Assembly (NCBI GenBank): GCA_036260255.1
Contig: DATAAF010000048.1
Span: 1-12,898 of the forward strand
Direction of reading: 5' to 3'
DNA: 12,898 nt
DNA from: DASZJY01 sp036260255
GTDB taxonomy: Bacteria > Actinomycetota > Acidimicrobiia > Acidimicrobiales > AC-14
Part shown: positions 1 through 7,827 of the stretch, piece after piece
How the letters are laid out: each line of letters starts with the position of its first letter
Position numbering within the stretch: the first letter of the stretch is position 1
The notes under the pieces: model-generated
Databases searched by the model: none
What the model was told of the DNA's origin: nothing
What the model saw: the letters and a program-made list of their open reading frames with translations, nothing else
Translations under genes and position numbers: made by a program

Positions 1-6
1 CCCGAC

Positions 7-91
7 TCCGGGGGGCTCTGCCCCCCGGACGTCCCCCGACGTCAACGGCATCGACGCCGCCTTCGGCGGCGGCTCAGCTCCTGTTCCGACG
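7..91 (-). repeat. Composite two-hairpin intergenic element, copy 1
   Basis: This non-coding stretch lies about 60 bases past the meaB stop. Hairpin 1 has perfect 10-bp arms at 7-16 and 20-29 around a TCT loop; its core is six G and one C pairing with the complement. After a C-rich linker, hairpin 2 (56-61 with 65-70, loop TTC) follows, then a tail ending CTGTTCCGACG at 81-91. The same order of parts recurs at 12819-12894, with different but still complementary outer stem bases. It would be transcribed as 3' sequence of the meaB operon. It could act as a terminator or RNA-stability element, but there is no T-tract. The remainder of 1-150 shows no gene. Confidence 0.75.
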
Positions 92-150
92 GCCCTTGCC
101 CCCTCGGGGCGGCCGTCGGGCCGGTCGGGGTTACGCCCTCCCGGCGGCGC

Positions 151-990
151 TCATCCCAAGAGCTGATCCACGGCGGCGCTCGGCGGCAGCTTGTCTTCCG
201 CCACTTGGGTGGCCAGTTCTTCGAAGCGCGGGCCCTCGCAGCGGCGTAAACCTTCCTGGCCGGCGCGGTGCTCGACCGCCCGGCGGAGCTCGGCGGCGAG
301 GCGGGCGGCCCGCCGGTGAGCCCGGCGGCCGCCCTCGGCCAGCCAGGCGCGGTGGCGGCCCACCGCGTCCCACAGCTCTGCCACCCCGTCCCCGGTGGAC
401 GCCACCGTGGCCACGACCGGCGGGCGCCATCCACCGTCGGCGGGGGCGGGCCCCAGGTCGAGCATGCGTTCGAGGTTGGCGCGGGCCTCGTCGGCCCCCG
501 GGCGGTCGCACTTGTTGACGGCGAACACGTCGGCCACCTCGAGCACCCCCGCCTTCTCCGCCTGCACGCCGTCGCCCCACCCCGGGGTCAGCACGACGAC
601 GGTCGTGTCGGCGACCATGGTCACGTCCACCTCGCCCTGGCCGACGCCCACCGTCTCCACCAGCACCCAGGGCCACCCGCCGGCGGCGTCGAGCACCCGC
701 ACCATGTCCGGGAGCGCGGCCGCCAGGCCGCCCGGCGCGCCCCGGGTCGCCGCCGACCGCAGGAAGACGTCCGGGTCGCCGGCATGGCCCTGGAGGCGCA
801 CCCGGTCACCCAGCACGGCGCCGCCCGAGACGGGCGACGAAGGATCGACGGCGAGCACCGCCACCGGCTCACCGCCGCCCCGCAGGAGCCGGACCAGGCG
901 GTCGAGAAGCGTCGACTTCCCCGCCCCCGGAGGACCGGTGAGGCCCACTACCCACGCCAGCCCGGGCGGGGGCAAGACGGCGGCGGCCAC
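151..990 (-). CDS. meaB: MeaB/ArgK-family GTPase, chaperone of B12-dependent acyl-CoA mutase
   Basis: This is a G3E-type P-loop GTPase. In this family it gates adenosylcobalamin loading and protects methylmalonyl- or isobutyryl-CoA mutases. Visible motifs, numbered from the GTG at 990: P-loop GPPGAGKS (19-26), switch region around D49 with PSSP, ETVGVGQ (112-118), NKCD base-recognition motif (159-162), and a helical C-terminal dimerisation region. The 279 residues are about 30-40 short of usual MeaB. The missing N-terminal helix (a stretch reading SAARAGDRRALARLL) is encoded in frame upstream, to about 1074, but no ATG, GTG or TTG precedes it before a stop. The true start is therefore uncertain (CTG at 1074, or an indel). 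The frame runs into the end of the NifU-like gene, so the two are probably cotranscribed. Family assignment is firm; the start is not. Confidence 0.9.
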   Translation of the reverse strand: MAAAVLPPPGLAWVVGLTGPPGAGKSTLLDRLVRLLRGGGEPVAVLAVDPSSPVSGGAVLGDRVRLQGHAGDPDVFLRSAATRGAPGGLAAALPDMVRVLDAAGGWPWVLVETVGVGQGEVDVTMVADTTVVVLTPGWGDGVQAEKAGVLEVADVFAVNKCDRPGADEARANLERMLDLGPAPADGGWRPPVVATVASTGDGVAELWDAVGRHRAWLAEGGRRAHRRAARLAAELRRAVEHRAGQEGLRRCEGPRFEELATQVAEDKLPPSAAVDQLLG

Positions 991-1102
991 CTCCCGGCCG
1001 TCGTGGCCGCCCCGCTCGACCGACGTCAGCAGCCGGGCCAGCGCCCTCCGGTCACCGGCGCGCGCGGCAGACAGGAGGTCCTGGGGGTTCGAAGCGCCAG
1101 CC

Positions 1103-1345
1103 TCAGAACACGGGGTCGAGGCCGACGGCGCGGACCTCGGTGACGCCCTCCACGCGGTCCATGAGGATGCGCTCGATGCCCGCCTGGAGGGTCATGGTGG
1201 AGGCGGGGCAGCTGCCGCAGGCGCCGACCAGCTGGACCTCGACGACGCCGGTCGACTGGTCGACGCCGACCAGGCTGATGTCGCCACCATCGGCCTGCAG
1301 GGCCGGGCGGATGGCCTCGATCGCCTCTTGGAGCTGCGCTTCCAT
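1103..1345 (-). CDS. NifU C-terminal-domain (Nfu-type) Fe-S scaffold protein
   Basis: This 80-residue protein is a single NifU C-terminal/Nfu domain, which holds a labile Fe-S cluster between paired CxxC motifs of a dimer and passes it to apoproteins. The motif is visible as GACGSCP with C43 and C46. The N-terminal helix (EAIEAIRPALQADGGD) is typical of the family. I chose ATG at 1345 because a near-perfect ribosome site (GGAGGTGA, 1347-1354) stands just before it. An ATG at 1417 would add 24 low-complexity Pro/Ala residues with no ribosome site. It lies directly upstream of meaB and is divergent from the MFS gene. I see no catalytic domain, so a general Fe-S carrier role is the safest reading. 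Confidence 0.88.
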   Translation of the reverse strand: MEAQLQEAIEAIRPALQADGGDISLVGVDQSTGVVEVQLVGACGSCPASTMTLQAGIERILMDRVEGVTEVRAVGLDPVF

Positions 1346-1346
1346 G

Positions 1347-1354
1347 TCACCTCC
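1347..1354 (-). promoter_or_regulatory. Strong ribosome binding site fixing the NifU-like start
   Basis: On the minus strand this reads GGAGGTGA, with the core GGAGG four bases from the ATG at 1345. It decides in favour of the short 80-residue protein over the 1417 start. Confidence 0.8.
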
Positions 1355-1398
1355 GTGGGCGGCCGGCGGCGCCGGAGGAGGCGCCGGCCGCGGCACAA

Positions 1399-1425
1399 AC
1401 ACTACCGGCTCGTCCACGTAACCAA
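1399..1425 (-). promoter_or_regulatory. Possible promoter for the nifU-like/meaB pair
   Basis: On the minus strand TTGGTT (1425-1420) and TAGTGT (1404-1399) resemble -35 and -10 boxes, though the 15-base spacing is short. Transcription would start near 1392, downstream of the alternative start at 1417, which fits the 1345 start. The match is weak. Confidence 0.3.
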
Positions 1426-1444
1426 GAACGCCGGCGCGCCCCGA

Positions 1445-1450
1445 TACCTT
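1445..1450 (+). promoter_or_regulatory. -10 box for a probably leaderless MFS transcript
   Basis: TACCTT matches the actinobacterial -10 consensus TANNNT and ends seven bases before the GTG at 1458. Transcription would begin at or next to the start codon. No ribosome site precedes the GTG, which agrees with a leaderless mRNA. No clear -35 is seen. Confidence 0.5.
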
Positions 1451-1457
1451 CCCCGCC

Positions 1458-2957
1458 GTGACCCGCGTCGTAGCCCGGTCGACGGTCGACGGCGAGGGGC
1501 TCGCCGAGCTGCTCCGCCCCCGGCGCGACCTGGTGCTCGAACGCGAGGTCGGGCCCGGTCGGTTCGAGGCCGAGGAGGGCCCGATGCGGTCCTACCTCCG
1601 GACGGTGACCGTGGAGGACGCTCCCGACGGACGCACCCACGTCACCTCCACCGTCGATTTCTCCCTCGCCGTGCCCTACTTCTGGTGGCTGTTCGTGCCG
1701 CCGTTCAAGCGGGCCCTGGCCCGACCGGCGCGGCCGACGCCACCGTGGTGGGCGCCACCGGCCCGCCTCGACGCCAGGGCGGCCTCCGTGCTCGGCACCC
1801 TCGGGCTCCTCTCGGTGGTGATCGGCTACCTGAACACGCTGTTCACCCAGACGATCGCCTTCGCCGGCGACGAGTTCGGCGCCGGCAACAGCGCCCAGGG
1901 CGTGGCGGGGGCCGTCGTCCGGGTGGGGGCGGTGCTGGCGGTTGTCGTGGCGTGGCGGGCCGACCGGGTGGGCCGGCGGGCGGTGCTGCTCTGGTCGGCC
2001 ACCGCCGGGTGCGCGCTGAGCCTCACCGGCGCCCTGGCGCCCTCGCTCCCCTGGCTCACCGCCAGCCAGATGTTCTCCCGGGGGCTGGCGACGGCCCTCC
2101 TGGTGGTCGTCGCGATCGTCGCCGCCGAGGAGATGCCGGCCGGCTCGCGCGCCTACGGCGTCAGCCTCCTCGCCATGGCCGGCGGGTTGGGCGCCGGCAT
2201 CTGCATGCTCGCCCTCCGGCTGGCCGACATCGGCGCCCGCGGCTGGCGGCTGCTCTACGTCGTCCCGATCCTCGCCCTGCCCCTGCTGCCGGGGATCCGG
2301 CGCCGCCTCCCCGAGAGCCGGCGCTTCGCCGCCTCCCACGCCGAGACGGGCATCGCCGGGCACGGCGCCCGCCTCTCGCTGCTGGCCGTCACCGGGCTGC
2401 TCACCAACCTCTTCATCGCCCCCCAGTCCCAGTTCGGGCGGCGCTTCCTCCGCAACGAGCTCGGTTACAGCGGGGGCGACATCGGGATCTTCGCCGTCGC
2501 CACCGGGACGCCGGCCGCCATCGGCATCGTGGTCGGCGGGCGTCTGGCCGACGTACGGGGGCGCCGGGTCGTGGGCGCCCTGGCCCTCCTGGCCGGGACC
2601 CTGTGCACCCTGCGGATGTTCTTCTCGACCGGCTGGACCGTGTGGCTGTGGGCGACGCTCGGCAACATCATCGCCGACGCCTCCATCCCCGCCCTGGGCG
2701 TCTACGGGCCCGAGCTCTTCCCGACGTCGCTCCGGGGCCGGGCCAACGGCATCGTGGCGCTGACCACGCTGTCGGGAAGCGCCGTCGGCCTGGTGTCGGC
2801 GGGCGTCCTCGCCGACCACTTCGGGCGCATCGGCCCGGCCATGGCGGTCCTGGTGGTGGGGCCGGCGCTGGTGGCGTTGTTGGTCCTCACCCGCTACCCA
2901 GAGACGGCGGGACGCGAGCTCGAGGAGCTCAACCCTGAGGACCGCCCCCCACCATGA
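1458..2957 (+). CDS. MFS transporter, sugar/metabolite porter-like, with soluble N-terminal region
   Basis: This 499-residue protein is a 12-helix-type major facilitator. MFS motif A occurs in both halves: WRADRVGRR (167-174) and GRLADVRGRR (361-370). PESRR near 285-289 and PETAGRELEEL near 481-491 are marks of the sugar/metabolite porter branch. The substrate cannot be read from the sequence. Membrane segments begin only at about residue 110; residues 1-90 are hydrophilic with alternating strand-like stretches, perhaps a START/SRPBCC-like fold (weak inference), ending in an aromatic PYFWWLFVPP segment (73-82). The gene is divergent from the NifU-like gene. It converges on the hydrolase, with six bases between the two stops. 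The GTG start is supported by the -10 box at 1445. Confidence 0.85.
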   Translation: MTRVVARSTVDGEGLAELLRPRRDLVLEREVGPGRFEAEEGPMRSYLRTVTVEDAPDGRTHVTSTVDFSLAVPYFWWLFVPPFKRALARPARPTPPWWAPPARLDARAASVLGTLGLLSVVIGYLNTLFTQTIAFAGDEFGAGNSAQGVAGAVVRVGAVLAVVVAWRADRVGRRAVLLWSATAGCALSLTGALAPSLPWLTASQMFSRGLATALLVVVAIVAAEEMPAGSRAYGVSLLAMAGGLGAGICMLALRLADIGARGWRLLYVVPILALPLLPGIRRRLPESRRFAASHAETGIAGHGARLSLLAVTGLLTNLFIAPQSQFGRRFLRNELGYSGGDIGIFAVATGTPAAIGIVVGGRLADVRGRRVVGALALLAGTLCTLRMFFSTGWTVWLWATLGNIIADASIPALGVYGPELFPTSLRGRANGIVALTTLSGSAVGLVSAGVLADHFGRIGPAMAVLVVGPALVALLVLTRYPETAGRELEELNPEDRPPP

Positions 2958-2963
2958 GCGCCG

Positions 2964-3527
2964 TCAGCGCAGGGCCAGGACCCAGTCCCGCACCGCGGCC
3001 GCCACCTCGTCGTCACGCCGGCGAAGCCCGTGGTCCCCTCGTTCCAACCATACGGTCGTGACCGGAGCGGGGATGAGGGTCGTGGCCGACTCGAGCTCCT
3101 CGACCGTCGCGAAGGCATCCCGGGTCCCCGACACGAACAGGCAAGGGACGTACAGGCGCCCGAAGTGGTCGGTGCGCATGCTCTCCCGACGGCCGGGCGG
3201 GTGCAGCGGGTAGCTGACGAGAGCCAGGCCCCCCGCCGACAGCCCCTCGGCCACCGCGATCGAGCACATCCGCCCGCCCAGCGAGCGGCCGCCGAGAACC
3301 AGCCGTTCGGGCGCCAGCCCGGTCTGGTCGGCCAGCGCTGCCGCCTCCTCCCGCACCGCCGCCACCAGCACCTCGGGGCGGTCCGGGGACTTGCGGCCGG
3401 CCTTGCGGTAAGGGAAGTCCATCCGCCGGGTGACGACCGGCCCGAGCACCGTCTCGATGGCCACGAGGGCCGAATGGTCGCGGCTGGCGCCGGCGCCGGG
3501 CGCCAGGAGGACCGCCCGGTCGGTCAC
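2964..3527 (-). CDS. Small alpha/beta hydrolase (KANL3/Tex30-like or dienelactone-hydrolase-like)
   Basis: This is a compact 187-residue alpha/beta hydrolase fold. The nucleophile elbow is GRSLGG (80-85) with Ser82; the likely acid is Asp137 in SGTRDAF, and the likely base is His166 in GDHGL. The early APGAG turn (9-13) would form the oxyanion pocket. There is no signal peptide or lid domain, so a cytosolic esterase, thioesterase or acyl hydrolase is plausible; the substrate is unknown. It is the last gene on the minus strand after the mutase, zinc-ribbon and J-protein genes, with a 100-base gap to the J-protein gene, so it may have its own promoter. The GTG start at 3527 lacks a convincing ribosome site, and a slightly different start is possible. 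Confidence 0.8.
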   Translation of the reverse strand: MTDRAVLLAPGAGASRDHSALVAIETVLGPVVTRRMDFPYRKAGRKSPDRPEVLVAAVREEAAALADQTGLAPERLVLGGRSLGGRMCSIAVAEGLSAGGLALVSYPLHPPGRRESMRTDHFGRLYVPCLFVSGTRDAFATVEELESATTLIPAPVTTVWLERGDHGLRRRDDEVAAAVRDWVLALR

Positions 3528-3598
3528 CGATCCGTCGTGTGACCTGCCCTCGGCTCGCGCTGAGGGGCGGGCGGCCCCTGCGGGCGGGCAAGGGGCAG

Positions 3599-3616
3599 GA
3601 GCCGGCGGCCCGGCTC
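3599..3616 (-). terminator. Terminator-like hairpin after the J-domain gene
   Basis: Perfect 7-bp arms (GAGCCGG with CCGGCTC) surround a four-base loop, 12 bases past the J-protein stop. There is no T-run, as is common in very GC-rich genomes. It may end or attenuate the upstream cluster's transcript before the hydrolase gene. The rest of the 100-base gap shows no gene. Confidence 0.4.
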
Positions 3617-3627
3617 GCCGTGCTCGG

Positions 3628-4326
3628 TCACGGGAGAAGGATGCGGCGGGCCTCGGTCAGCTCGAGGATGCGCTGGCCCGCACCCTCGGGCCGGGCCCCG
3701 TGGTCGGGGTGCGACTCCCTCACCAGGGCGCGGAAGCGGCGCTGCACCTCCAGCGGGTCGAGATGGCTGTCCGGGCCGAAGCCGAGCACGTGGCGGGCCC
3801 AGCGCTCGTCGGTGGGGAACAGCCGCCAGGACCGGGGTGGCGCGCTGGTGGGGTCGGACAGGTGGGCGATGAGCGATGCGTCGGCCTGACCCTCCCAGCG
3901 CGTCGCCTTGCGGATGGCGTGGAAGACGGCCGGGCGGGTCGAGGCGTGGATCTGGCCGGCGGCGTACACCGCCCCGAGCACCTGGGGCAGCGGCAAGCCG
4001 TGGCCGTCGAACTCGAAGGAGATCGACTCGCCGGCGCCCACGAGCTTGTGCCGGCTGCGGTCGAGGCCCACCACGTCGGTCTGGAATCGGTGGCGGAGCT
4101 TGGGCTGGGGGATCTTGCGGCCCGCCTCGAGGTCGTCGACGAGCTCGAGTAGCTCCTCGCGGAGCTCGGGCGGGATCTCGTCGACGTGGCCAGCGACGAT
4201 GCCGCCCAGCAGGATCCCCCCGAAGCCGGGAGCGGGGTCCGTGGGCAGCCACTGGTTGCCGAGCGCCACCCGGCGCGTGGGAGCCACAGCCCGCGAATGG
4301 CGGATCTCCAGCTCGGCCAGCAGCAC
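3628..4326 (-). CDS. J-domain (DnaJ-like) protein with unrecognised N-terminal region
   Basis: This 232-residue protein ends in a J domain (about 176-232) containing the essential HPD tripeptide at 206-208, flanked by helix II (VQRRFRALVRES) and helix III (ILELTEARRIL). The HPD loop stimulates the ATPase of DnaK/Hsp70. Unlike DnaJ, the J domain is C-terminal, and there is no Gly/Phe-rich linker, zinc finger or substrate-binding domain. Residues 1-170 belong to no family I recognise; they hold a short glycine-rich hydrophobic patch (FGGILLGGIVAG) and predicted helix-strand segments. It probably brings Hsp70 to a particular client. It lies 51 bases after the zinc-ribbon gene in the mutase cluster. 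The GTG start is supported by a TANNNT box six bases upstream, suggesting its own leaderless transcript. Confidence 0.8.
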   Translation of the reverse strand: MLLAELEIRHSRAVAPTRRVALGNQWLPTDPAPGFGGILLGGIVAGHVDEIPPELREELLELVDDLEAGRKIPQPKLRHRFQTDVVGLDRSRHKLVGAGESISFEFDGHGLPLPQVLGAVYAAGQIHASTRPAVFHAIRKATRWEGQADASLIAHLSDPTSAPPRSWRLFPTDERWARHVLGFGPDSHLDPLEVQRRFRALVRESHPDHGARPEGAGQRILELTEARRILLP

Positions 4327-4332
4327 CGTCGC

Positions 4333-4338
4333 ACGGTA
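4333..4338 (-). promoter_or_regulatory. -10 box for a probably leaderless J-domain gene transcript
   Basis: On the minus strand TACCGT fits TANNNT and ends six bases before the GTG at 4326. The 51-base gap (4327-4377) has no ribosome site before this GTG, so a separate leaderless start inside the cluster is plausible. Confidence 0.4.
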
Positions 4339-4377
4339 TACAAGGCCCGCGGCGGCGGCGGTTCCGACGGCGCTCGC

Positions 4378-5022
4378 TCAGACCCAGGGGCGCAGCACGT
4401 CCCGCAGCACCCGGGCGTCGCGGGCCACCGCGTCCTCGTCGGCCCCCTCGTCGAGGTCGGCGAGCACGGCCGCGGCCAGCTCACGCACCCGCTCCCACAT
4501 CTCCGGGTCGATCCCGTAGGGCGGCGGGCTGTCGTCGACGAGGGCGGCGGCGGCGCCGAGCTCGGCCGCGACCAGGTCGTCGGTCGGCTCGTGCATCAGG
4601 CGGTCGGCGGCGACGAAGAGGTCGCCCATGGCTGCCTGGGCGACGTCGTCGTCGACCTCGTCCCCATCGTCGACCTCGAGCTCCGCCTCGACGGGGAGAC
4701 CGCCGTCGACCTCCTCCCACTCGTCGGCGATCTCTGCGTCCTCGACGTCGTCGAGGACGTCCTCGGTGGCCTCCTCGTCGACCGCCGCCACCACGAGGGT
4801 CAGCCCCGGCTCCCACCGGCACCCGATCCCTCGTTCGATGAGGGTGGACGTCACCTGCACACGCGCCCCGACGGGCCAGTCGTCGAGCTCGTAGACGACC
4901 TCGTCGACGTCCGCCTCGGCATCGGCGGCGGGCGGCGGCTCGGGGAGCGCCATCTTGCAGTCACGGCAGCGGGCGGTGGTGAGGTCCGACTCCGCCCCGC
5001 AGAAGGGACAGCAGCGGGTCAC
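4378..5022 (-). CDS. Zinc-ribbon, acidic protein with DUF2007-like segment
   Basis: The 214-residue protein opens with a zinc ribbon: C5-P-F-C8 and C19-R-D-C22. Residues 42-94 resemble the DUF2007 'signal-transducing' fold (a strand, a helix ending LIERGIGCRWE, then a hydrophobic strand and helix); this match is from memory and moderate. Residues 85-130 are extremely rich in Asp and Glu, and the C-terminal third is helical. The GTG start at 5022 overlaps the mutase stop in the four bases GTGA, implying translational coupling and equal dosage. Its function is unknown. The position next to the mutase suggests an adaptor or regulator of that enzyme, but that is inference. The open frame continues far upstream only as a shadow of the mutase gene. 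Confidence 0.82.
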   Translation of the reverse strand: MTRCCPFCGAESDLTTARCRDCKMALPEPPPAADAEADVDEVVYELDDWPVGARVQVTSTLIERGIGCRWEPGLTLVVAAVDEEATEDVLDDVEDAEIADEWEEVDGGLPVEAELEVDDGDEVDDDVAQAAMGDLFVAADRLMHEPTDDLVAAELGAAAALVDDSPPPYGIDPEMWERVRELAAAVLADLDEGADEDAVARDARVLRDVLRPWV

Positions 5023-6665
5023 AGGACGGCGTCCTCGCTCCAGCGGCCGAACACCGCCGCCAGCGCCCCCACGATCTCGCCGAGCGTGGCGTACGCCCGC
5101 ACCGCGTCGAGGATGGCGGGCATGAGGTTCACCGCAGGGTCCCCGGCGTCGGCCTTCAGCCGGGCGAGAGCGGAGGCGACCGCCTCTCCGCTGCGGCTCG
5201 CCCTCACCTCGGCCAGGCGCTTGACCTGGCGCTCCTCCATAGCGGCTTCGACGGCGTGGGCGTCGAGCTCCGTCCCGCCGCCGTCGTCCGCGTCGGTGAA
5301 GCGGTTGACGCCGACCACCACCCGCCGCCCGTCGGCCACGTCCCGCTCGAAGGCGTAGGCGGACCGGGCGATGCGCGCCTGGAACCACCCCCGCTCGATG
5401 CCGGCGTACACGCCCTCCAGCATCGACCCGTCCCCGAGGTCCTCGATCTGGGCGAGCACCTCCTCGACCCGGCGCTCCACCTCGTCGGTGAGCTCCTCGA
5501 CGAACCACGACCCTCCGAGGGGGTCGGCCACCAGCGGCACGCCGGTCTCGTGGGCGATCACCTGCTGGGTGCGGAGCGCCAGGCGGGACGCCCGGTCGCT
5601 GGGCAGCCCGAGGGCCTCGTCGAGGCCGTTCGTGTGGAGGCTCTGGGTGCCCCCGAGGACGGCGGCCAGCGCCTCGAGGCTGGTGCGGACGAGGTTCACC
5701 TCGGGCTGTTGGGCGGTGAGGGACGCACCCGAGGTCTGCACGTGGAACCGGCAGCGCAGAGACGCCGGATGGCGGGCGCCGTAGCGGTCGTGCAGCCAGG
5801 TGGCCCAGAGGCGGCGAGCGGCGCGGAACTTGGCGACCTCCTCGAAGAGGTCCATGGCGGCGTCGAAGAAGAAGCTGACGCGGGGAGCGAGGTCGTCGAC
5901 GTCGAGGCCGGCGGCTCCGGCCGCCTCCACGTAGGCGAAGCCGTTGGCGAGGGTGAAGGCCAGCTCGTCCACCGCGGTGGCTCCCGCCTCCCGGATGTGG
6001 TAGCCGGACACCGACAGCGGGAACCAGCGCGGCATCTCCGCCACGCAGAACCGGGCTACGTCGGTGACCAGGCGCATGGACGGCCGGGGCGGGAAGAGGA
6101 ACTCCTTCTGGGCCTGGTACTCCTTCAGGATGTCGTTCTGCAGGGTGCCGTCGAGCCGGTCCCGGGCCACACCGGACCGCTCGGCCGCCGCCACGTACAT
6201 GGCGAGGAGCACCGCGGCGGGGGCGTTGATCGTCATCGACGTGGTCACCCCGCCCAGGTCGATTCCGGCGTAGAGGTCCTCCACGTCGGCGAGGGTGTCG
6301 ACGGCGACGCCGCACCGGCCCACCTCGCCCTCCGACCGGGGGTCGTCGGAGTCGCGGCCCATGAGGGTGGGGAGGTCGAACGCGGTCGACAGGCCGTCGC
6401 CGCCGGCGGCGAGGAGCTGGCGAAAGCGGGCGTTCGTGTCCGGCGCAGCGCCGTAGCCCGCGAACAGCCGCATCGTCCAGAGCTTCGTCCGGTACATGGA
6501 GGCGTAGGGCCCGCGGGTGTACGGGAAGACGCCGGGGAGCTCGGCATCCTCGGGCCCGTACACCGGTTGCAGGGGGAGGCCGGAGACCGTCTCGAAGGCG
6601 ACGTCGCGCTTGGGCGCCGCCTCGTAGGCGCGGGCCCACTGCTCCCGAGGGTCGAGGTCGCTCAT
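5019..6665 (-). CDS. B12-dependent acyl-CoA mutase, catalytic large subunit (isobutyryl-CoA mutase-like)
   Basis: The 548-residue protein is the TIM-barrel catalytic part of the methylmalonyl-CoA mutase family and catalyses radical carbon-skeleton rearrangement of acyl-CoAs. Family blocks present are GPYASMYRTKLWT (52-64), FDLPT (96-100), QNDILKE (176-182), SGYH with His223, and TQSLHTN. The C-terminal cobalamin-binding domain is absent, so a separate small subunit is needed; none is in this window. By alignment to the Propionibacterium enzyme from memory, Tyr89 is Phe68 and Arg207 is Gln186, matching isobutyryl-CoA mutase rather than methylmalonyl-CoA mutase. Hydroxyisobutyryl-CoA mutase has Ile at the first site. 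ATG 6665 follows a GGGGGG run acting as ribosome site; a start at 6812 would overlap glpX. The gene is first in its cluster and divergent from glpX. Confidence 0.93.
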   Translation of the reverse strand: MSDLDPREQWARAYEAAPKRDVAFETVSGLPLQPVYGPEDAELPGVFPYTRGPYASMYRTKLWTMRLFAGYGAAPDTNARFRQLLAAGGDGLSTAFDLPTLMGRDSDDPRSEGEVGRCGVAVDTLADVEDLYAGIDLGGVTTSMTINAPAAVLLAMYVAAAERSGVARDRLDGTLQNDILKEYQAQKEFLFPPRPSMRLVTDVARFCVAEMPRWFPLSVSGYHIREAGATAVDELAFTLANGFAYVEAAGAAGLDVDDLAPRVSFFFDAAMDLFEEVAKFRAARRLWATWLHDRYGARHPASLRCRFHVQTSGASLTAQQPEVNLVRTSLEALAAVLGGTQSLHTNGLDEALGLPSDRASRLALRTQQVIAHETGVPLVADPLGGSWFVEELTDEVERRVEEVLAQIEDLGDGSMLEGVYAGIERGWFQARIARSAYAFERDVADGRRVVVGVNRFTDADDGGGTELDAHAVEAAMEERQVKRLAEVRASRSGEAVASALARLKADAGDPAVNLMPAILDAVRAYATLGEIVGALAAVFGRWSEDAVL

Positions 6666-6712
6666 GTCCCCCCGCCGTCGCCGCCCAGCCGGGGGACACG
6701 TGCCACGGCCGC

Positions 6713-6718
6713 AGCGTA
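6713..6718 (-). promoter_or_regulatory. Possible -10 box of the mutase cluster
   Basis: On the minus strand TACGCT fits TANNNT. It would place transcription start about 40 bases upstream of the mutase ATG, leaving room for the G-rich ribosome site. No good -35 is visible, so this is weak. Confidence 0.25.
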
Positions 6719-6779
6719 GAGCGCCCACGCCGGACCGGACGAGCCGCCGCCGGGCGGGCGTCGCGCCGGGCTTCTCCGG

Positions 6780-6785
6780 TAAGGT
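6780..6785 (+). promoter_or_regulatory. -10 box for a probably leaderless glpX transcript
   Basis: TAAGGT fits TANNNT and ends six bases before the glpX ATG at 6792, so transcription would start at the ATG itself. The AAGG within it could alternatively serve as a weak ribosome site on a longer mRNA. Confidence 0.45.
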
Positions 6786-6791
6786 CGCCCC

Positions 6792-7793
6792 ATGAGCCCT
6801 GTGGAACGGCAACCGCCCGATCGGAACCTCGCCCTCGAGCTCGTACGGGTCACGGAGGTGGCGGCGCTGGCCGCCTCACGCTGGATGGGCCGGGGCGACA
6901 AGAACGCCGCCGACGAGGCGGCCACCGAGGCCATGCGGGTGCTGCTCCAGTCGGTGTCCCTCGACGGCATCATCGTCATCGGCGAGGGCGAGAAGGACGA
7001 CGCCCCGATGCTCTACAACGGCGAGCAGGTGGGCAACGGCGATCCGCCCGAGGTCGACATCGCTGTCGACCCCCTGGAAGGCACGACCCTGGCGGCCATG
7101 GGCCGGGGCAACGCCCTCGCCGTCATCGCCGTCTCCGACCGGGGGACGATGTACGACCCGCCCGGGTTCTACATGAACAAGATCGCGGTCGGCGCCGAGG
7201 CGGCCGGCTCCGTCGACATCACCAAGTCCCCCACCGAGAACCTCGACGCGGTGGCCGAGGCCACGGGCAAGTCGGTGCACGAAGTGACCGCCGTCGTCCT
7301 CGACCGCCCCCGCCACGAGAAGCTCATCGCCGAGATCCGGGATGCGGGCGCCCGAATCCGCTGCATCCAGGACGGCGACGTGGCCGGCGCCATCTCCACC
7401 GGCTGGCCCGAGGCGGGCGCCGACGTCCTCTTCGGCATCGGCGGCACGCCCGAGGGCGTCATCTCCGCCGCCGCCCTCAAGTGCATGGGTGGCGAGATCC
7501 AGGCCCAGCTCGTCCCACAGCGGGACGACGAGCGCCAGGCGATCGTCGACGCCGGCCGCGAGGGTGACCTCGACCGCATCCTCACCACCGACGACCTGGT
7601 GAAGGGCAACAACTGCTTCTTCGCCGCCACCGGCGTCACCGACGGCGAGCTGCTGCGGGGCGTGCACTACGACCGCCGGGGAGCCACCACCCACTCGCTG
7701 GTCATGCGGTCCAAGTCGGGCACCGTCCGCACGGTGATGGCCCGCCACTCCCTGCGGAAGCTCCGCGAGTTCTCGGCGATCGACTTCGGGTGA
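6792..7793 (+). CDS. glpX: Class II fructose-1,6-bisphosphatase GlpX
   Basis: The enzyme hydrolyses fructose 1,6-bisphosphate to fructose 6-phosphate and phosphate; it is the gluconeogenic phosphatase of Actinobacteria, which often have only this class. The 333 residues match the family length. Metal- and phosphate-binding signatures are present: RGDKNAADEAATEAMR (34-49), GEGEKDDAPML (64-74) and the lithium-sensitive phosphatase motif DPLEGTT (93-99). GGTPEGVI in the second half lies near the substrate site. It stands alone on plus, divergent from the mutase (126-base gap) and convergent with the 2H-GNAT gene, ending in a hairpin that includes its TGA stop. Identification is confident. Confidence 0.97.
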   Translation: MSPVERQPPDRNLALELVRVTEVAALAASRWMGRGDKNAADEAATEAMRVLLQSVSLDGIIVIGEGEKDDAPMLYNGEQVGNGDPPEVDIAVDPLEGTTLAAMGRGNALAVIAVSDRGTMYDPPGFYMNKIAVGAEAAGSVDITKSPTENLDAVAEATGKSVHEVTAVVLDRPRHEKLIAEIRDAGARIRCIQDGDVAGAISTGWPEAGADVLFGIGGTPEGVISAAALKCMGGEIQAQLVPQRDDERQAIVDAGREGDLDRILTTDDLVKGNNCFFAATGVTDGELLRGVHYDRRGATTHSLVMRSKSGTVRTVMARHSLRKLREFSAIDFG

Positions 7794-7827
7794 TTTGCCG
7801 AGCAACCCCCGGTTGCGAGGCGAATCA
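7791..7827. terminator. Bidirectional terminator hairpin containing both stop codons
   Basis: The 37-base region between convergent glpX and the 2H-GNAT gene forms one long hairpin. Inner arms GCAACC/GGTTGC (7802-7807, 7811-7816) enclose a CCC loop. A tandem GA/GA internal loop (7800-7801, 7817-7818) follows, then nine outer pairs (7791-7799 with 7819-7827) with one G-T wobble. The outermost three pairs are the TGA of glpX and the TGA complement of the opposing gene. Either strand could use it as a terminator. Confidence 0.7.
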